Of a stretch of 64,000 nucleotides of DNA, positions 33,345-46,277 are shown in pieces. Source of the stretch: Delphinus delphis (lineage: Eukaryota > Chordata > Mammalia > Artiodactyla > Delphinidae). The translations under genes and the position numbers were made by a program. Position 1 is the first letter of the stretch. Each line of letters begins with the position of its first letter. Location: NCBI RefSeq assembly GCF_949987515.2, contig NC_082692.2, positions 87,553,488-87,617,487 on the forward strand, given 5' to 3'. The notes beneath the pieces were generated by a model, which was given only the letters and a program-made list of their open reading frames with translations, was not told the origin of the DNA and did not search any database.

Positions 33345-35585
33345 AAATCCAAGCCGCTATGGACAATTACAACTCAGTAATAAAAAGGCAAATAACCCGA
33401 TTAAAAAACAGGCCAGTCACCCTGACTTGTGATTTTCAGTTGGCATATAAGCAGTTTAGCAGTAAAAGCTGAAGTAATTCCGCTTCTATCCGACAGAGAA
33501 GTGAGGCCATGGAAAAAACCACGGCCTTCAAAAGTGGAGAGACAGACGGACAAATACAGAGAAGCACAACTTACTAGAGCAGAAATCCGCCAGCAGAAAT
33601 TTCCCTGGGAGCCAAGACTGGGGTAGAGAAACCCAAACTGCGATGGATGAATTGCTGGAGGGTCAGCGTGGACAGGTCTGAGAGCTAACACTCCAGGGAA
33701 CCCAGACACAGGTGGTTCCCCATACTTTTCTGAGTTTTACCTCCAGGAGCTCTACTGGGTCCTCACGCTGAATGGTGAAGAAAGATCCCCTCATGCTTCT
33801 GGCAGCAGAAGGGAAAATGAACCATTATGACATAAGCCAGAGCACTCCGTTCTTCTGAACCAAGGTTGCCTTTAGGAGAAACTAATTTACCAGAGCCTAA
33901 CCTGCTGGGGTTTTGTAAGAGCCTAATACCTCTTCCTAAGAAAAATACCCAAATCCTGATCCCTCTAGCTTCCCACACGGGGGAAGGGAAATACACAGCT
34001 CCAGTACCTCCAGCCATCCTGTCTCACCAGATGGGAAAGGAGGAGATGAAGAAGCACTGTGGAAGTTCATAGTCCAGGGGCACAGGCTCACCAAAAGAGC
34101 AGACCAAGTCACAGGACTGGAGAACACTTCCTCTCACCACCCCACAGACTCACCACGATATTTGTAAAGGCCTGCTCACTGCAGTTCCTTTCAGCTACTA
34201 CACATCACGGATGCCTTTCAACAGAACAATTACCGGGCATGTGAAAATGCAAAAAACACAGTGTTAAGAGGCTGAATACACATCAGAACAGGCATGAGAT
34301 ATGGCGTGAAGTATCAGACGAGAAATTTTAAGGAGCTATGATTAATATGCTAAGGGATTTAATGGAAAAAATAGATTGCAAAAAGAAATGGATAATGTAA
34401 GCAGAGGGATGGAAATTCTAAAAAACAAAAAAGAAATGCTAGCGATCAAAACCACTGTAAAGAAATAAATAATGGCTTTCATGAGCTCATTAGTAGACTA
34501 AACATGGCTGAGAAGACAATCTCTAAGCTTGAGGATCTGATGATCAAATCTTCCAAAACTTAAAATGAAAGGTGAAACAACTGAAAATAAAGAACAAAAT
34601 ACTTAAGAACTGTGTAATGGAGATATAAGAAGGAGAAGAAAGAGAAAAAGGAAGCAAGTAATATTTGAAGCAGTGGTGACTGAGAATTTCCCAAATTTAT
34701 ATCCGAAATCAAACAACAGGCCTCTCTCCAGAAAGAATGAAAATGATACGTCAGAAACAAGGCCCTCCATAAAGAAGGAAAGAGCATCAGAAAATAAATA
34801 AGTGAAATATTCCTAATTTATCTAATAGATAACAGTTTTTTCAAAATAATAATTCACTGCTAGGAGGAAAGCAAAACTAAACATACTCGTACCATATGAC
34901 CCAGAAATCTTACTCCTTGGTATGTACCCACATAGAAAACTTATGTCCACACAAAACCTGCACACAGATGTTTAAAGCAGCTTTACTCATAATTTCAAAA
35001 ACTTGGAAGTAACCAAGGTGGCCTTCAGTAGGTGAGTGGATAAACTACTATATCCAGTCAAAAGAAAAAAGAGCTATTATGCCATTGAAAGATACGGAGA
35101 AAATATAAATGTATAGTACTAAGTGAAAGAAGCTAATCTGAAAAGGCTACATACTACGTGATTCCAACTATAGAACATTCTAGAAAAAGCAAAACTATGG
35201 CGATAGTAAAGATTATTGGTTGCCAAGGGTTGGGGGAGGGAGAGATGAATAGATGGAGCACAGAGGAATTTTAGGGCAGCGAAACTACTCTGTACGATGC
35301 TCTAATGGTGGATACATGTCCTTATACATTTGTCCAACCCAATGAATGTACAGCACCAAGAATGAACGCTAATGTAAACCACGGACCCTGGGTGATAATG
35401 ATGTGTCAATGTAGGTTCATGGATTGTAACAAATGGACCACTGTGATGCAGGATATTGAGAGTGGAGTAGGTTGTGCACGTGTGAGGGACAGGGGTTGTA
35501 TGAGAACAACTCTTTGTACTTGCCATTCACTTTTGCTGTGAGCTTAAAACTGCTCTAAAATTTATTAATAAAAATAAGTTACTAA
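33345..35585 (+). mobile_element. Old L1 relic (5' UTR/ORF1 part joined to 3' end)
   Basis: A short ORF2-like bit (TAAAAAGGCAAATAACCCGA), then 5'-UTR-like and ORF1-like adenine-rich text to about 34800, then a clear L1 3' region from TATGACCCAGAAATCTTACT through GTAACAAATGGACCACTGTG to TTTATTAATAAAAATAAG. Possibly several insertions; all frames are broken. Confidence 0.6.
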
Positions 35586-35614
35586 AATAGTTATTAATAA
35601 CAAGTAAAAAATAA

Positions 35615-35915
35615 ATAAAAAATTTACAAGTCACAAAGGACCACATCCTTCATGATTCCATTATATGAAATGTCCAGAACAGGCAAATACCAGAGCAGAA
35701 AGTAGCTTTGTGGTTGCCTGGGGCTGGGATTGTTTGAAGGTGGAGGAGTTGGGGGAATTATGGGTAATGGGTGTGAGGTCTCTTTCTGAAGTAATTAAAA
35801 TATTCTGAAATTGATGATGGTGATGGAGGCACATCTCTTTGAATATAGTAAAAGCTAATTGTACACGTTAGTTCAATTATATGAATTATTTCTCAATAAA
35901 GGTGTTAAATAAATA
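35615..35915 (+). mobile_element. Old L1 3' end fragment
   Basis: ATGATTCCATTATATGAAAT, GGTTGCCTGGGGCTGGGATT, and a TCTCAATAAAGGTGTTAAAT terminus are typical of old L1 3' UTRs. Confidence 0.65.
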
Positions 35916-36017
35916 AGCCATCATGAATAAAAGATAATGCTATGATTAGCAGACACCATTTACCTCCTCATTCAGTTTGACTGATCTGTTCACTTATTGG
36001 ATTTATTAGATTTAAGC

Positions 36018-36225
36018 CTTTTTTTTTTTTTTTTTTTTTTTCCTGGTACGTGGGCCTCTCACTGCTGTGGCCTCTCCCGTTGCGGAGCACAGGCTCCGGA
36101 CGCGCAGGCTCAGCGGCCACGGCTCACGGGCCCAGCCATGTGGGAATCTTCGCGGACCGGGGCACGAACCCGCGTCCCCTGCATCGGCAGGTGGACTCTC
36201 AACCACTGCGCCACCAGGCAAGCCC
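36018..36225 (-). mobile_element. CHR-type SINE with internal deletion
   Basis: Antisense copy with a long T-run. About ten bases present in the sister copies (the GCTCCGCGGC stretch) are missing at about 36137. Flanks resemble each other imperfectly (ATTTAAGCC before, ATTTACGCC after). Confidence 0.92.
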
Positions 36226-36954
36226 AATTTACGCCTATTTTTGACAAGTCCTCTTTTTCAGAATGTATTCATGAACCTTAGCCCCACCCCCTTTGCCAAA
36301 CAAAACCAAACCAAAATTATAAACTGCTAGTTCTTTCCTCTGCCTTCAGAGATGAGATATTTTAACTCTGCAAATCACAGATGCAGGTAAATATCTGTTA
36401 ATCACAATTTGGAGGATCTTAAGTAATCATAATCACTATCCAATGAATTGTTACTGACTCTCTTAGAACTTTCTTTAGAGATTTTTTTTTTAAGTATCTG
36501 TACATAATGGTGTTTGGATTTTCATGTGCTGGTACATACACAAACATATTTACAGGTACACAAACATACACATTACTGTCTCTTTGATGGTAGCTTATAG
36601 TTTTCAACTGGCTAACAGTAGGGTGGGTCCAGTGGTGGAATCCCAGTATGTCCTAAGCTCAACAGTGAACAACTGACAACCCCACCCCTGAGAAAAAAAG
36701 TCAATTCCTAAGAAATGGAGTGATGTCATTTTATGGAAGATTTGTAGGGAAAAATATGAAATTCACAACAAAATCTCCCTGAAATATTCTTTAAACATCT
36801 GCATCTCTCCCAAAGTTTCTCTCCTAGTATCACTAGCCTATCTAACTTCCCCAAAGTTTCTTATGTAACCCTCCTGGAACACTAGTTCTAAAATCTTCAT
36901 ATTCCCCTTCAAATTCCTACAGCTTGAATATCCCATTCAACCCAAGAAAAGTTA

Positions 36955-37400
36955 TGAAAGCTATTAGGAAAAGAAGAATACAGATTTTTTGACTACATGA
37001 AAGTGAAAACTTTTACTCTATGAGTGATAAAATAATAGACAAAGTTAACATAAAAGTGACAAACCAAAGGAAGATATTTCCAGTGAATCACACTAAGATA
37101 TAATTAATAGCTTGACTACATAAGGACCTACTGTAAATCTGTAAAGCAAAAGGCTTGACTTCTAATGGAAGAAATGAGCAGAGGATACAAATCTGCAAGG
37201 TATGGAAGAGGGACAGGAAATGGCCAGTACACACTGTGAATTTGTGTGTAAGTGAAGGATTTCCTGCTGTGACCTAAGGAGAACACTGTCCAATGGACAC
37301 AAAATATACATGAGATGAAAAGCTATTATATGCAAATGTCAATATCATTACTGTGTTTCTAGCAAAAATAAAATAGGTCTTATCTGGTTGATGGTTGTCT
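36955..37400 (+). mobile_element. Old L1 ORF2-end fragment
   Basis: L1-like text: CAGATTTTTTGACTACATGA, then AGTGACAAACCAAAGGAAGA and TAATGGAAGAAATGAGCAGAGG. Diverged; no open frame. Confidence 0.55.
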
Positions 37401-37679
37401 TGAAGCAGTGCGTGTTTTGTTTTTGTAACTTTCGGAAGTCATTCTCTATTGCTAGATTTAAAATAATTTTTTGAACACTCTTCTACACAATAATCCAGGC
37501 AGCTGGGCTATTGCGAATTTCTCTAACTAGAAATTAGGTAATTTTTTGCTTTCTGCAGAAGTAACGATGCATTTCATGAGTCAGTATTAAGCCCCCAATT
37601 TTCTGGATTTCGAGGAGCCAGTCATCATTCTGAATCTTTCTTAAGTATCCAAATTACTAATAAGCAAAATGGAGAGATT

Positions 37680-37900
37680 CTCCATCTTACCATTAATCTG
37701 AGAAATGAGAAACTGTTGATAATGAGATATCACTTCTCAACCATCTGTTTGGGAAAATTTTTATTTAAAAAATCAAGGGAAAAAAATCATGTGTGGAAAA
37801 GAATGTGGGGCAACAGGCACCTCCTGCTCTGCTGATGGGAATGTAAATTGCCGCAGCTTTCCCAGAGAACACTTTAGAAGCAATCCTACCGGCAGTGCTA
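37680..37900 (+). mobile_element. Old L1 ORF2-end fragment
   Basis: TAATGAGATATCACTTCTCA, GGAAAAGAATGTGGGGCAAC and TGCTGATGGGAATGTAAATT match the known L1 3' coding region. Probably continuous with the preceding fragment. Confidence 0.65.
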
Positions 37901-38394
37901 GTAGCAGTAACAGTAACAGCAAGAACAACCGCAGCAACAGCTAACATGGGTTGTTCTGAAGTATTTTATACACATACCTCAGAATAAATGACTATTATCA
38001 CGCCAGTTTTACAGATGAAGACACTGAGGCAAAGACAGATTAACAACAGTTCATAGGAGATGAAATAGGTTACAAGAGATGGAATTTTGAGTTCCGATGT
38101 TTTAATGATGCAACTATATTTATAATTCCAGTCCTATCTTGTATCCCCCAGAAAACTTCCTGGGAATTACTGACAAGGTGTCATTACTCTTCTTTCAAAA
38201 TACTGTTAACTATTCTTTTCCTTACCTAAATACTCTCAGAATTGTCTAAAGTGGTGTCTGATTGCTAGTCATTTTAGAAGCATGGGAAAAAATCGAAGAC
38301 AAATGAAAAGCCTTACAATATAATAGCTGCTTTATTTCATCTAGGAGCACTGATTTTTTTTCATGATTCTTTCCCTGTCTCGCTCCACATCCAA

Positions 38395-38437
38395 TCCATT
38401 CATCCATCCATCCATCCATCCACCCATCCATCCACCC
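38395..38437. repeat. (CATC)n tetranucleotide microsatellite
   Basis: About ten CATC units with two interruptions (CACC). Confidence 0.95.
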
Positions 38438-38539
38438 TAAGAGAGAACCAAAGTTGTCTTTATTTAGGCCTTGTGTACTTGTGCAAATTATTAACATGCA
38501 TTTTATACATCTTTTGAGGGACCTTTTTGTCCCGTTATA

Positions 38540-39960
38540 CTGCTTATTGGTTACTGTTGATACATAAGTAAGCTATTACTTTTTGTGAATTTATCTTGTA
38601 TCCCAGTAGTTGACTGAACTCTGATTATTTTTTTAAATTTTTAGAGTTGATACTATTGGGTTTTGAGTAGCCCTGATATCGTTTTGTCCAAATAATGGTA
38701 ATTTTGTTTCCTTATTTCTAAAGTTAGACCTTTTATTCTTGTTCATCCCTTACTGAATTGGCCCAAACACCTCCAAGTGGTTTTAAAGTAATGGTACCTG
38801 TGTGCATTCTGTCTTATTGTTGATTTAAATAAAAGTATTCCTGATATTCCCTTTAAAGACATTTTTGAGATGTGGAAGAAGTATTTTTCTGTTCCTACAA
38901 CTGGTCATTAATTTTATTGAATGTCTTATAAATGCCCATTGAGAATACAGTGGTCTATTTTATTATATCTATTGATATGAAGCATGCACATTTCCTAGAT
39001 CATCACCTAGTGCTTATGAAAGTTGACTCAGTATGACGTTCAGTTGTTTTTTGCTAAAATTTTATTTAGGTTTTCATACTATATTCATGAAATCGATTCA
39101 CATTTACCAATTATTTGTTATCTTGCCAGGTTTTGTTCTCAGGAATATGCTAAGCTTACAAAATAAATTGAAAAGATTTAAAAATTTTTATATTGTCAAA
39201 TAGTCTATATAACAATTTATCTATTTCTTAAAAGAAATTACCAGTAAAATTCTAGCCTTAGAATCTTTTTCTATGGGGGGGATGTTACTAATTTACAGTT
39301 TTTCATGATTATGAATCTACTTGGCTTTTTAAATTCTTATTAATTTTGATCACTTACATTCTCCCCCAAGTTTTCTACTTAATTGGGTTTTCATATATAT
39401 GACTTGAACATGGAATATTCTGTTTATTTTTAATTCTTTCTCACCCACTACATTCTCTTTCTCATTTCTAATTTTAGCTGCTTTAACCTTTATTCTTCAT
39501 TAATATTTTCCAGAGCTCGTCTATTGCTTTCGGACATTGCTCCATCCATCCATTTATTCTTCCATCTCCTTAATATATAGTTGTTTTGTTACTTTCTTTC
39601 CTAAAATTTACAAGGGTGTGAAAAAGATGAAAAGGAATGTGTATTTTCTATTTTTAGGATCAATTTTTTATGTGTATCTGTTACTTCCATTACAAAATAG
39701 TATTAAATTGTGTTTCTGATTTTTGGCAAATTGATCTGTTGATGGTTGAAAGAGGAGCTCTCAGCAGACTACATGACAATGTAGTTTCTCATTTTCTCTT
39801 TGTTTTTGACTTGGTATATTTTAATGGTACATTAACTGGAATATTATGATTTATGATTATTACCCCTACATGGCAGAGCAAACTTTTTCCAAAATAAACG
39901 TACCTTTTTTACTCTTAAGGCTTGCCTTGAATTCTTATTAGTTTTTAAATTAGTAATTGT
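38540..39960 (-). mobile_element. Old L1 ORF2 fragment, antisense
   Basis: T-rich antisense L1 text, for example TTTATCTTGTATCCCAGTAG, CCTTTTATTCTTGTTCATCC and TTTTATTGAATGTCTTATAA. No open frame. The extent is approximate. Confidence 0.55.
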
Positions 39961-42007
39961 TACCGTGTTTCTTTTTCTTGAATTTGACTGATAAATATTT
40001 GCACATCTTTTCATGTACAGCCTTGGTTTTTGTTGTAACTCTGCTGTCTTTATGGGTTTTAATTCAAGCTACATGTTACTTGGTTTGACTTCTGCTCGTC
40101 TTCTTATAAATTTAAATCTTCCAGGGCTTCCACTAGGGGTGGATTGGACCATTCATCTTAACAAACATTGTACGTAATAAACGCAGCCCTGGGATGCTAA
40201 TCATACCCTAGGTAGGAACTGAGACTCTAGGATGCCTGGCTGAGCAAACAATGAGTTAGTGAAATAAACTCAACTTCAACTCTTTTGTGCACTTCCCCGT
40301 TTCCAATAGGCATTGGAGAATCTTTGTTTTTTCATCCCCAAATAGCTTTGTGGGAGGGGCTGGGCTTCAGGGATGTATGCTCAAGATGAATAATATTAAT
40401 TCCCCTGGTCTAATCCCCAACTTTTATGGACTCATTACTGGATGTATTCTCTAAAGGATCCTTCCAAGTCAGTTTATATTTTGAATTTGGACAAGATATA
40501 AAATTTATAAGACACTCTAAGTGGGAGATGTTTACAAACGCAGTGTGTCACCACAGGTAGTGTTTGAATGAGTGCTTTACCTCAGTTCTGTATTTACAAT
40601 GCACACAAAACCTCTTACAGAATTTTGTGTTGTAAAATAACTGCTATTGTCAAACTTTTAGTTCTCACACCCAAGTAATTCTATGAAATAAATCAAGTCA
40701 AGGTGACCATATTGTATTACTATACACAAAAGATTTCTTTCAAAGACACTCTTTTCTGCCACTGAGAGCTGGGAAATACATCAGGTCTCAAGCTCTCAAG
40801 CACTAGACTGAGATTGCGGCCTGTGGGAGATAAAGCACACCGAAGGCAGCCAGTTCAGTGAGTCGCAGATGGGCTGTCACTGCTAAACCTCTTACTGCTT
40901 CCAGTGACTTTTATCCACACACATTCTAATTCATCATAGATCCAATCCCATAAAATGTGTGAAGCTCTATAGCTTGGCTCTATACATTCCTCATTTCTAA
41001 AGTATCTGCCACACATCAAGTTTATCAAAGCATATCTATTTAAACATCCTTACAATATACAGGGAACTTCTGGGGTGTTTAGGTTCAACAGTTTCTAGCT
41101 ACAGTCAGTCTCCATAATGTAATATGTCTAAGTCCAAAGGTTAGCTTATCAAGGCAAGCCAAATTATTGTTGAACGCTCTTAAAAGCGTACTTAAATTTC
41201 CAGGCCCCTAAATCCTCAGGTACAAGGCAAAAATGTTCTTTCATTTCTCTTGAATTTGGGGGCTATTATCTCCTTTTTCCTGTCAGTGGAAGCTTCGATA
41301 TATTTAAAAGCTGAGAAAGAAAGATGTTATACTGGGAACTGGGTGAATGATGCAATCTCTTTTTTCTCTCTCTTGCTTTTTTTTTTTTTTTTTTTTGCAT
41401 GGAGTGGAATTCTGTTGGTTAAACATGGCTATGATAGAATACTACCACAGACATATTGTCGGGACTGTGTCTCTTCCTATTACTGTGCATATATGAAATT
41501 TATATACACATAACTGCATACATTCTTACCTACATAGGCACAACTACATATGGAGATATCTAGATATAGCCCAAAAGGAGAGAGCACAATGTTCCTGGAA
41601 GAGGGACCAGTGTGTGCAAAATCTTGTGGTGGGAGGGAACATGGCAAATACTAAAAACTGATGTGAAAAGAAACCAGAAAATGGGGAACAGAAAGTTAAG
41701 TAACTCATGCAAGGACATCATCTAGTAAGCAACAGAATCTAGACCTCACCTGTATCTGAACCCAAATCCCCTGCTTCTCTAATTACACCACACTCCTATA
41801 ACCAAGATTTGCTTGGCAAACAATGGACTTAAGTGGCTGCCTTTTACTGCTGACTTATTTATACAACGCTGATTTGTCCCATGGAACAAAGCCTGTGTAT
41901 GACCCACATTCCTCCTTTGTGATGGGTCAGTTTCCTTTGGACACTTGGCTTGATAAGCTCTTCTGAATGCTATACATTCTGACAGTGCAGAAACCTATAA
42001 CTGCTGT

Positions 42008-42460
42008 TGAGACAGGGGGGAAAGGGGCAGGATACAGCCACTAGATAAATGAAGAAGGGGTGCAGCCCTTAGGATGTGATAAAAACTGGCTGGAACCAGC
42101 TGAAACCAAGGTGGCATGGAGAACAGTCTGGTCCTTGACCTTTAGCTCATTATACCTTCATTTTAATACTAAAAGTGGCCCAATTCCTGGAGATCCTCAC
42201 CCTTTCCTGGAATAGCAAGAATATTCCTCCTACTCTTTAGCATGTGCTATTACTCAGCCCACAAAAAAAGACCAACCCCAGGCCCTGGGGCCACTCTCAC
42301 TTTCTGAGCAGGACCGCATTCTGCCTATGGAATGTGTCCCTCTAAATAAATTTGCTTTCACTTTATTTTGGCTCGCTTTTGAATTCTTTCCTGCTTGAAG
42401 CCAAGGACCCTCACTTGGAGGTCTGTCCCAGGGACTTGAGCGGGTCCCTGGACGTGACAA
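42008..42460 (+). mobile_element. Candidate solitary retroviral LTR
   Basis: Runs from TGTTGAGACAGGGGGGAAAG to ...GGTCCCTGGACGTGACA. Contains AAATAAATTTGCTTTCACTT (a polyadenylation-type signal) followed by TTGGCTCGCTTTTGAATTC and a U5-like region. No retroviral genes beside it. No target duplication found. Confidence 0.6.
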
Positions 42461-43290
42461 TTTCCTCTCCTCCAACACTGTCATCACACTCCTTTGGCAT
42501 GACATGCAAGTCTACACAACAGATCTGATCTAAATTGGAGCTTTTGGATTTTCCCCAAAAGGTGTGGGTTGGTTTGTTTGTTTACATGAATGAATGAATA
42601 TTGAATACCCAGAGTCGTCTCAATGATAAGTGGCTGAAACAGTTGAAAGCTGTCAGTTAGATTTTCCATTTTCTAAACTACCCACCCTCTTTTTAAAACA
42701 TGGCTCCTACACTATCCAGCTTTCTAAGCAACCTTCCCAGTTACTGGCTTCTCCCTCACATTTTGTTGCTTTTGAAAACAGGGGATTTATCTATGAACAC
42801 ACTGGGATAAAAGACAAGCAGACTTCCTAGGTATTAACGTGAACGCTGCAATGAATACACAGAGGACAAGAGCCGTTATATGATTCCCTCCTCATGCAAT
42901 AGGAGAGCAATTTACTTAATTGCTTGTGCTTAAGGGTAATGTCCTCTTGTATGGCTTACATTTTGTACTGATGGGAGAATACTAAGTTACTAATGGCACA
43001 AGTCAATAAAAAAATTCATAGGCCATGAACAAACATGTCAGAAAAAGACCAGAACTGGCAAGCGACAGGGTTAATTCATGCAGTTTCATGTTTCAGATAC
43101 TTGATTCCTGTAGAGAGATGACTGACCCAATACCTTACGTAGAACCTATCAGTAGCACAGGAGCAGCTAAGTTAAAGTATTATCTTGAATATTTTTAATC
43201 CCAAGACCCTCTTAGAGAAAGCAGCCATCTAGCTCAGTGTCAGTGAAATGTTTGTTTGAGGATGTTTGATGCATATTAAAATCAAACTGC

Positions 43291-43620
43291 TGGGACCTCC
43301 CTGGTGGTCCAGTGGTAAAGAATCCACCCTACAATGCAGGGGACTCGGGTTCCATCCCTGGTCAGGAAACTAAGATCCCACATGCCGCGGGGCAACTAAG
43401 CCCGTGCACCACAACTACTGAGCTCATGAGCCTCAACTAGAGAGCCTGCGTGCTGCGAACTACAGAGCCCACAAGCTCTGGAACCCACGCGCCACAACTA
43501 GAGAAGAGAAAACCGGCACGCCACAACTAGAGAGAAGCCCGGGCACATCAACGAAAGATCCTGCGTGCCGCAACTAAGACCTGACACAGCCCAAAATAAA
43601 TAAAAATAAATTAATTAAAA
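43291..43620 (+). mobile_element. CHR-type SINE, long form
   Basis: About 330 bp: GGGACCTCCCTGGTGGTCCA start, several CCACAACTAGAGA modules, GCGTGCCGCAACTAAGACCT, and an AAATAAATAAAAATAAATTA tail. Flanked by AAAATCAAA (43278-43286 and 43621-43629). More diverged than the short forms, so probably older. Confidence 0.9.
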
Positions 43621-44004
43621 AAAATCAAATGAAAGTACTTTGGGTTTTTAGTCTTTAAATGTGCATTTCTTTAGCATTAGTGCAGACGAAGGACACTGTA
43701 TTGGATACAATATTATCAACAGTTCACGATCGAGGAGATAAATCACGGTGTTATCTACATTATACAGCAAAGGCAATTAATGTTTCAAATCAAATTCTTT
43801 ATGAATTAAAGTTAGGGCAAGAGCTGGGTTACAGCAGTGAAGGTAACATTCTAGCCTTTTCTTTTTTCCCTTGACTCATCTCCAAGGAAAGGCAAATGAT
43901 AAACCCTAAGTATGCAGTAAAGAGTTGGCTGAGGATACTGGCATATGCCTTTTCCTGTTGTGACAGAAGAAATCAGTGACTTAAAAAAAAAAGCATTTAA
44001 AGCA

Positions 44005-44706
44005 GCAATCCCACTACTGGGCATAAACTCTGAGAAAACCATAATTCAAAAAGACTCATGTACCAAAATGTTCATTGCAGCTCTATTTACAATAGCCCGG
44101 AGATGGAAACAACCTAAGTGTCCATCATCAGATGAATACATAAAGAAGATGTGGTACATATATACAATGGAATATTACTCAGCCATAAAAAGAAATGAAA
44201 TTGAGCTATTTGTAATGAGGTGGATAGACCTAGAGTCTGTCATACAGAGTGAAGTAAGTCAGAAAGAGAAAGACAAATACCGTATGCTAACACATATATA
44301 TGGAATTTAAGAAATAAAAAAAAATGTCATGAAGAACCTAGGGGTAAGACAGGAATAAACACACAGACTTAGAGAATGGACTTGAGGACACGGGGAGGGG
44401 GAAGGGTAAGCTGTGACAAAGCGAGAGAGTGGCATGGACATATATACACTACCAAACATGAAATAGATAGCTAGTGGGAAGCAGCCGCATAGCACAGGGA
44501 GATCAGCTCGGTGCTTTGTGACCACCTAGAGGGGTGGGATAGGGAGGGTGGGAGGGAGGGAGACGCAAGAGGGAAGAGATATGGGGACATATGTATATGT
44601 ATAACTGATTCACTTTGTTATAAAGCAGAAACTAACACACCATTGTAAAGCAATTATACTCCAATAAAGATGTAAAATAAATAAATAAAAAATAAAAGTA
44701 AAAAAT
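44005..44706 (+). mobile_element. Young 5'-truncated L1 (702 bp)
   Basis: Contains the ORF2 end (GCAATCCCACTACTGGGCAT, TGGAATATTACTCAGCCAT) and a full 3' UTR ending TAAAATAAATAAATAAAAAA. It is bracketed by a perfect 15-bp duplication (43990-44004 and 44707-44721). A 121-codon open stretch across the ORF2 end (43945-44310) starts in flanking DNA and is not a host gene. Confidence 0.93.
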
Positions 44707-44929
44707 AAAGCATTTAAAGCAATAGTAAAAGAAATGTCAATGGTTTGCAGCAATTGGTGAAGTTCTTGAAAGCCTTGAATCAGTCAGCACAATTTGGAAA
44801 ACTAGAATTTCGAAAATGGAGCAAGCCAGATGATAGAACATAGAAACAGCATCGAAATTGTACTTAATTGTGGCTAGGTACCTAAATATCACCTTTTTAA
44901 AATTTTATTTTATTTTTTTAAAGACCAGC

Positions 44930-45330
44930 TGTAGTGGGTCACTAGGGCTGCTGTAACAAAGTAACACAAACTGGGTGGCTTCAAACCACAGAACTTTATC
45001 GTCTTAGAGTTCTGGAGTCCACAAATCTGAAATCAAGATCTCTCTCCCAAATTTCTAGGGTAAGACCCTTCTTCCCTGCCTCTTCTAGGTTCTGGCAGCC
45101 CCAGGCATTCTGTGACTTGTGCCTCCACCTTCACAGGGCCATCTTCCTTGTGTCTACATTCTCCCCTCTGTGTGTTGGTCTGTGCCTAAATTTCCCTCCT
45201 ATTACAAGGACAACAGTCCTATTGGATTAGGGCCCATCCTATTCCAGTATCACATCATCATAACTTCACTACATATATCTGCAACAACCCTTTCCAAATA
45301 AGGTCACATTCTGAGGTACTAGTGTAAAGG
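44930..45330 (+). repeat. Old interspersed repeat, family not assigned
   Basis: GGCTGCTGTAACAAAGTAAC, ACTGGGTGGCTTCAAACCAC, GTCCTATTGGATTAGGGCCC and AATAAGGTCACATTCTGAGG form the familiar text of a widespread old mammalian repeat. No coding content. Confidence 0.6.
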
Positions 45331-45364
45331 ACACTCTTCTGTATCTCCTTTACAGTCAATACTA

Positions 45365-46130
45365 TACGCACACTCGGAACACGTCACATTTCTGACACCA
45401 GATGTGTGTGTTTTCCACACCAAGCAATTCTCCAACACCAGGTGGGGGGTCCCAAAAGTCAATTCAATTCTGACACTATCTGCCTGGAGTTAGCATCAGA
45501 TCCATAAGTTAAGGGCTCAGCCCCCTGAGACTGGCCCCTCTTCAGACACCAACTGCAAGTCTCAGATCGTCACTTGTACTTCCGACCAACCACTTATAAA
45601 CTGAAGTTCCCATGGCACTCTCCTTGGGTTCAGTAATTTGCTAGAATGGCTCACAGAACTCAGGGTAACATTTATTTACTTTATGATACTTTATGTATCA
45701 TAAAGGATACATACAAACAGAGCTTCTATCCCAGTGGAGGTGGAGTGTGTCACCCACCTCGCAGGTAGATATGTTCACCAACCCAGAAGCGCTCTGTGAT
45801 GAAAAGTACTTTACTTTTGGGATTTTTATGGAAGCTTCAGCACATAGGCCTGATCGATCATAATTCAGTGCTCAGCCCCTCCCTCCTTCCTGAAGCATGG
45901 AGGGGCTGGGCACTGAATTTATGATCCATGGGGAGTGCTGAAGGTTCCAAGTTTCTAATCACGGCTTGGTCTTTCTGGTGACCATCCTGAAACTATCCAG
46001 GAGCCCACAGCGTCACTTCATTAGGACAAAAAGACATTTCATCACGCAGGAAATTCCAGGGGTTTTAGGAGGTCTGTGCCAGGATCCAGGGGCAGAGGCT
46101 AATAATCCTATTATTACTAGCCTCTACCAC
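45365..46130 (-). mobile_element. LTR-like element, same family as 8610-9590
   Basis: Antisense copy of the 8.6-9.6 kb element: CACCAGGTGGGGGGTCCCAA, TTGGGTTCAGTAATTTGCTA, GATTTTTATGGAAGCTTCAG, TCCTGAAACTATCCAGGAGC. It contains a 27-bp near-perfect inverted repeat (45856-45926) and a shorter perfect one (45679-45705). Confidence 0.65.
45856..45926. repeat. Inverted repeat, 27/28-bp arms, 16-bp loop
   Basis: Left arm 45856-45882 begins GATCATAATTCAGTGC. Right arm 45899-45926 ends GCACTGAATTTATGATC. The arms pair except for one extra base and one mismatch. As RNA, on either strand, this would form a strong hairpin. Confidence 0.95.
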
Positions 46131-46277
46131 AATCCTATCACAACTAGGCCTTAGGATTTGAACTTTTCTTTTGAGGAAACATAATTCAAGTCCTAACACC
46201 ATCCTTTCAAGTTGCACACAACCCTAACACATTAATAGACCCCATGTGTATACATATATACATTGAAGAAGAAATAT

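Noticed and set aside
38395..38437. Regularly spaced short repeats that might suggest an array
   Set aside because: Plain CATC tetranucleotide microsatellite with no spacers; not CRISPR-like.
41380..41400. T-run suggesting an antisense SINE tail
   Set aside because: The sequence after the run is not CHR-like; no body or duplication found.
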